Source: Aequoribacter fuscus | Lineage (GTDB): Bacteria > Pseudomonadota > Gammaproteobacteria > Pseudomonadales > Halieaceae | Length of the DNA stretch: 64,000 nucleotides | NCBI RefSeq assembly: GCF_009910365.1 | Contig: NZ_CP036423.1 | Coordinates: 744,001-808,000 of the forward strand | Direction: 5' to 3' | Shown: in pieces, positions 61,794 through 64,000 of the stretch | How positions within the stretch are numbered: the stretch's first letter is position 1 | Layout: the number at the start of each line of letters is the position of its first letter | The notes under the pieces: model-generated | What the model was told of the DNA's origin: nothing | The model's database searches: none | What the model saw: the letters and a program-made list of their open reading frames with translations, nothing else | Position numbers and translations under genes: made by a program

Positions 61794-63116
61794 TTAAAGG
61801 CCGTAAGCCATGCACAGTAGGGTCATGGGGTGTTTGGGTTTGTCCACTTTGCTGGACAGTTTGGCAATGTGAGTTGCGGCCATGGGGCAATCGCTCGAGA
61901 AGTAATCTGGCTCTTGCTCGTCGACCTTGCGAACCACTGGGCGCGCAATCTTGACGGCTTTTTGATAGGTTTCTTCCTTCACCGCGTAGGTGCCGTCATG
62001 CCCGGAGCATCGCTCTTGAGCCGTGACGGTGGTTTCGGGTACCAAATTCAGCACGTCGCGTGTTTTCATGCCGATATTTTGTACGCGTAAATGGCAGGCG
62101 ACTTGATAGGCAATATCACCCAGCGCATTCGGGAATTCAGTGTTCAATTCGCCCCCTTTATGGCGTAACCACAAGTACTCGAAGGGGTCAAAGAAGGCCT
62201 TTTGTACTTTCAGGACATCGGGGTCGTTGGGAAACAGCAATGGCAATTCTTGCTTGTACATCAGTACACACGAAGGAATGGGCGCAATGAGGTCATAGCC
62301 CTCATCGACCAGTTTGGCCAATACGGGGATATTGGCGTCTTTTAATTTTTCAACGGTGTCTAGGTCACCCAGCTCAAGCTTTGGCATGCCGCAGCATTTT
62401 TCCTTGGGGACGATATCAATGTGAATTCCGTTATGCTGAAAAACTTTTACAAAGTCTTCACCTAGGGTTGGACTGTTGTAGTTGCCATAACAGGTCGCGT
62501 AAAGGGCTACTTTGCCCGTGGTGTTACCCACTTCTTTAGGCTCTAGACTCTTGATCATCGGTTTGACGCGCTTGCGCAAGGTCTTGCTGTGAAACTCAGG
62601 CACAGGTGCCTCTCTGTGCACACCAAAGCCTTTTTCGAATACGTTGCGGAAGGTGTCGTTCTTGTTTAAGGCGTTGACCGTTACGTCGACCAGAGGGATG
62701 GACGTCATGCCAAACACTGTATCCGTACTCGTCAGCACCTTGTCACGAAGTCGAGCGCCTTCGTTCTTAAACTTCTGCGCTTTGGCGCGAAGCATTAAGT
62801 GAGGGAAGTCGATATTCCATTCGTGTGGCGGCACGTAAGGGCACTTAGTCATGTAGCAGAGATCGCACATGTAGCACTGGTCGACAACTTTAATGTAGTC
62901 TTCCTTGGCGACGCCGTCGACTTCCATGGTTTCCGATTCGTCGACTAAGTCAAATAGCGTGGGAAACGAATCGCACAAGCTTACGCAGCGGCGGCAGCCG
63001 TGACAGATGTCGTAGACGCGCTCTAATTCATCATTCAGTGCGTCTTTGTCCCAAAATTCTTCCGATTTCCATTCAATCGGATGGCGTGTAGGTGCCTCTA
63101 AGCTGCCTTCTCTCAC
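61794..63116 (-). CDS. Fe-S oxidoreductase with two 4Fe-4S clusters and CCG domains (GlpC/HdrD-like)
   Basis: 440 residues from the GTG at 63116, with GAGGGG seven nt upstream; an open frame to 63185 would run through the terminator stem. Two 4Fe-4S motifs: C39/C42/C45/C49 (CHGCRRCVSLC) and C82/C85/C88/C93 (CYMCDLCYMTKC). Two CCG-type domains follow, with KEKCCGMPKLELG and ERCSGHDG...SSDCP, as in heterodisulfide reductase and GlpC. It likely feeds electrons to rubrerythrin in a peroxide-reducing system; this rests on the conserved neighbourhood. It precedes DUF3501. Confidence 0.93.
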   Translation of the reverse strand: MREGSLEAPTRHPIEWKSEEFWDKDALNDELERVYDICHGCRRCVSLCDSFPTLFDLVDESETMEVDGVAKEDYIKVVDQCYMCDLCYMTKCPYVPPHEWNIDFPHLMLRAKAQKFKNEGARLRDKVLTSTDTVFGMTSIPLVDVTVNALNKNDTFRNVFEKGFGVHREAPVPEFHSKTLRKRVKPMIKSLEPKEVGNTTGKVALYATCYGNYNSPTLGEDFVKVFQHNGIHIDIVPKEKCCGMPKLELGDLDTVEKLKDANIPVLAKLVDEGYDLIAPIPSCVLMYKQELPLLFPNDPDVLKVQKAFFDPFEYLWLRHKGGELNTEFPNALGDIAYQVACHLRVQNIGMKTRDVLNLVPETTVTAQERCSGHDGTYAVKEETYQKAVKIARPVVRKVDEQEPDYFSSDCPMAATHIAKLSSKVDKPKHPMTLLCMAYGL

Positions 63117-63151
63117 GATGCTTCCCCTCAAGATTCGGTATTGATGTAGCG

Positions 63152-63178
63152 AAAAAGGGGCCCAAGCGCTTGGGCCCC
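63152..63178 (-). terminator. Terminator or attenuator between rubrerythrin and the Fe-S gene
   Basis: A 22-nt perfect palindrome at 63157-63178 (half-site GGGGCCCAAGC) is flanked on the left by five A (63152-63156), which read as a T-run on the minus strand. It sits 36 nt after the rubrerythrin stop and upstream of the Fe-S start, so rubrerythrin can be made in excess of the downstream enzymes. Confidence 0.88.
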
Positions 63179-63214
63179 CTGACACGCACCCGGATCAGGC
63201 GCGTGACTTTAGAA

Positions 63215-63634
63215 TTAACCGTCGAGTTGATCCAAAGCTTTTTGGAAACGATTAGCGTGGCTGCGCTCAGCTTTCGCCAAAGTTTCCATCCAGTCAGCGA
63301 TTTCGTCGAAACCTTCGTCGCGCGCGTCTTTCGCCATGCCTGGGTACATATCGGTGTACTCGTGAGTTTCACCTGCAATAGCTGCTTTCAGGTTGTTCTC
63401 AGTGCTACCGATGGGTAGACCCGTTGCTGGATCGCCTACAGCCTCTAAGTACTCTAAGTGACCGTGAGCGTGGCCTGTTTCGCCTTCTGCAGTTGAACGG
63501 AATACTGCTGCAACATCGTTGTAACCTTCAACGTCCGCTTTGGCGGCGAAGTATAGGTAACGACGGTTTGCTTGTGATTCACCTGCGAATGCATCTTTCA
63601 GGTTTTGTTCGGTTTTTGAACCTTTTAGTGACAT
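63215..63634 (-). CDS. Rubrerythrin (short, without rubredoxin domain)
   Basis: 139 residues. Ferritin-like four-helix bundle with diiron ligands in [39 protein letters not shown] and [11 protein letters not shown]. The usual C-terminal rubredoxin domain with Cys-x-x-Cys pairs is absent, so electrons must come from a partner, probably the Fe-S protein downstream. It reduces hydrogen peroxide. The start ATG follows AAGGAGTAAAGACA. It is divergent from oxyR, a natural regulator. Confidence 0.95.
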   Translation of the reverse strand: MSLKGSKTEQNLKDAFAGESQANRRYLYFAAKADVEGYNDVAAVFRSTAEGETGHAHGHLEYLEAVGDPATGLPIGSTENNLKAAIAGETHEYTDMYPGMAKDARDEGFDEIADWMETLAKAERSHANRFQKALDQLDG

Positions 63635-63664
63635 TGTCTTTACTCCTTGTTTACCACTAGTGAT

Positions 63665-63678
63665 GGTCGTGCACGACC
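63665..63678. promoter_or_regulatory. 14-nt perfect palindrome in the rubrerythrin/oxyR region
   Basis: GGTCGTGCACGACC at 63665-63678, about 31 nt upstream of the rubrerythrin start. Possible operator in the shared control region. Confidence 0.4.
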
Positions 63679-63690
63679 GGAATAAGCCCT

Positions 63691-63714
63691 ACACTATGCA
63701 GGGATACGTAGTGT
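63691..63714. promoter_or_regulatory. Inverted repeat ACACTA-N12-TAGTGT, candidate OxyR site
   Basis: Perfect 6-bp arms at 63691-63696 and 63709-63714 between the divergent rubrerythrin and oxyR genes. LysR-type proteins often bind such spaced dyads next to their own gene. Confidence 0.45.
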
Positions 63715-63773
63715 AAAGCCGAACGGATGATCTGTATAATGAAAAAAATCAGACTTACCTTTCGGAAAAATCG

Positions 63774-64000
63774 ATGAGTAGACAGCCCACCCTCAAACAA
63801 CTGCGCTACCTCCTAGCGGTAGCGGACGCTGGACATTTCGGACAAGCCGCTAAAGCCTGCTTTGTGTCGCAATCCACCCTGAGTGCCGGCGTCTCTGAAC
63901 TCGAAGATCTATTAGGCGTGGTTTTATTAGAAAGAACAAGCCGAACTGTCCTATTAACTGATATCGGTCAAGAAGTGGTACGACGCGCTCGCGCTACCTT
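63774..64000 (+). CDS. oxyR: OxyR-like LysR-family regulator, N-terminal part (cut by window edge)
   Basis: 75 complete codons from the ATG at 63774, open to the window end. The protein starts MSRQPTLKQLRYLLAVADAG, then HFGQAAKACFVSQSTLSAGV, ELEDLLGVVLLERTSR and VLLTDIGQEVVRRARA: the winged HTH of LysR regulators, with the particular wording (VADAGHFGQAAKACFVSQ-x-TLSAG) of OxyR. The peroxide-sensing cysteines would be outside the window, so the name rests on the HTH and on divergence from rubrerythrin. Confidence 0.9.
   Translation, partial: MSRQPTLKQLRYLLAVADAGHFGQAAKACFVSQSTLSAGVSELEDLLGVVLLERTSRTVLLTDIGQEVVRRARAT

Noticed and set aside
1-64000. Insertion sequences, CRISPR arrays, tRNA or rRNA genes, integron or toxin-antitoxin pairs
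   Set aside because: I read the intergenic regions on both strands by eye and saw no transposase, regular repeat-spacer pattern, cloverleaf or paired small genes.

Overview
The window reads as a chromosomal segment of a free-living, probably marine, aerobic gammaproteobacterium. The evidence is the rpsF-rpsR-membrane protein-rplI-dnaB order (as in Pseudomonas-type genomes, without priB), radA, polyhydroxyalkanoate (PHA) granule genes, several acyl-CoA dehydrogenases, PQQ alcohol dehydrogenases, a BCCT osmolyte carrier and three different photolyase/cryptochrome genes. Base composition looks even throughout, genes are tightly packed with several touching or overlapping stops, and I see no insertion sequence, prophage, tRNA, rRNA or CRISPR array. 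The species assignment is inference only.

Region by region. 1-4.0 kb: a leftward Cus-type copper/silver efflux operon (small Cys/His protein, then cusC, cusB, and a cusA cut by the window edge). 4.2-5.5 kb: an MFS transporter. 5.6-9.4 kb: rpsF, rpsR, DUF2232-like membrane protein, rplI, dnaB. 9.5-17.4 kb: a PQQ quinohemoprotein dehydrogenase, a DUF1330-like protein, a sulfatase with an SDR, an MBL hydrolase, a TauE/SafE permease and a TetR regulator. 17.4-22.0 kb: a double DsbA-like protein, then a leftward pair (lambda-P-like protein and a protein with a winged helix plus three DnaT-like repeats) divergent from radA. 22.0-31.9 kb: TetR and phasin, an RND efflux pair, pckA, hslO, an EamA transporter and a small PHA-system protein. 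32.0-35.7 kb: patatin-like hydrolase, ZIP transporter, hemH, UrcA protein. 35.9-42.1 kb: three acyl-CoA dehydrogenases followed by two overlapping ABC1 kinases. 42.1-49.5 kb: an iron-sulfur photolyase, MarR, BCCT, galE and a lipoprotein M3 peptidase. 49.6-56.9 kb: an AraC regulator divergent from a TonB receptor, aldehyde dehydrogenase and second PQQ dehydrogenase. 56.9-61.1 kb: a DUF2256 mini-protein with cry-DASH, an old yellow enzyme, and a CPD photolyase. 61.2-64.0 kb: DUF3501, an Fe-S oxidoreductase and rubrerythrin, divergent from oxyR (cut by the edge).

Themes. (1) Metal handling and oxidative stress: Cus pump, ZIP, hemH, Hsp33, rubrerythrin/OxyR. (2) Light-exposed life: three photolyase family members of three subclasses. 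(3) Periplasmic alcohol oxidation: two lipoprotein PQQ dehydrogenases with C-terminal heme c, one in a likely regulated uptake/oxidation cluster. (4) Lipid and PHA metabolism. (5) Replication: the most unusual element is the DnaT-repeat protein/P-like pair next to radA, a candidate chromosomal helicase-loading module related to phage-type initiators.
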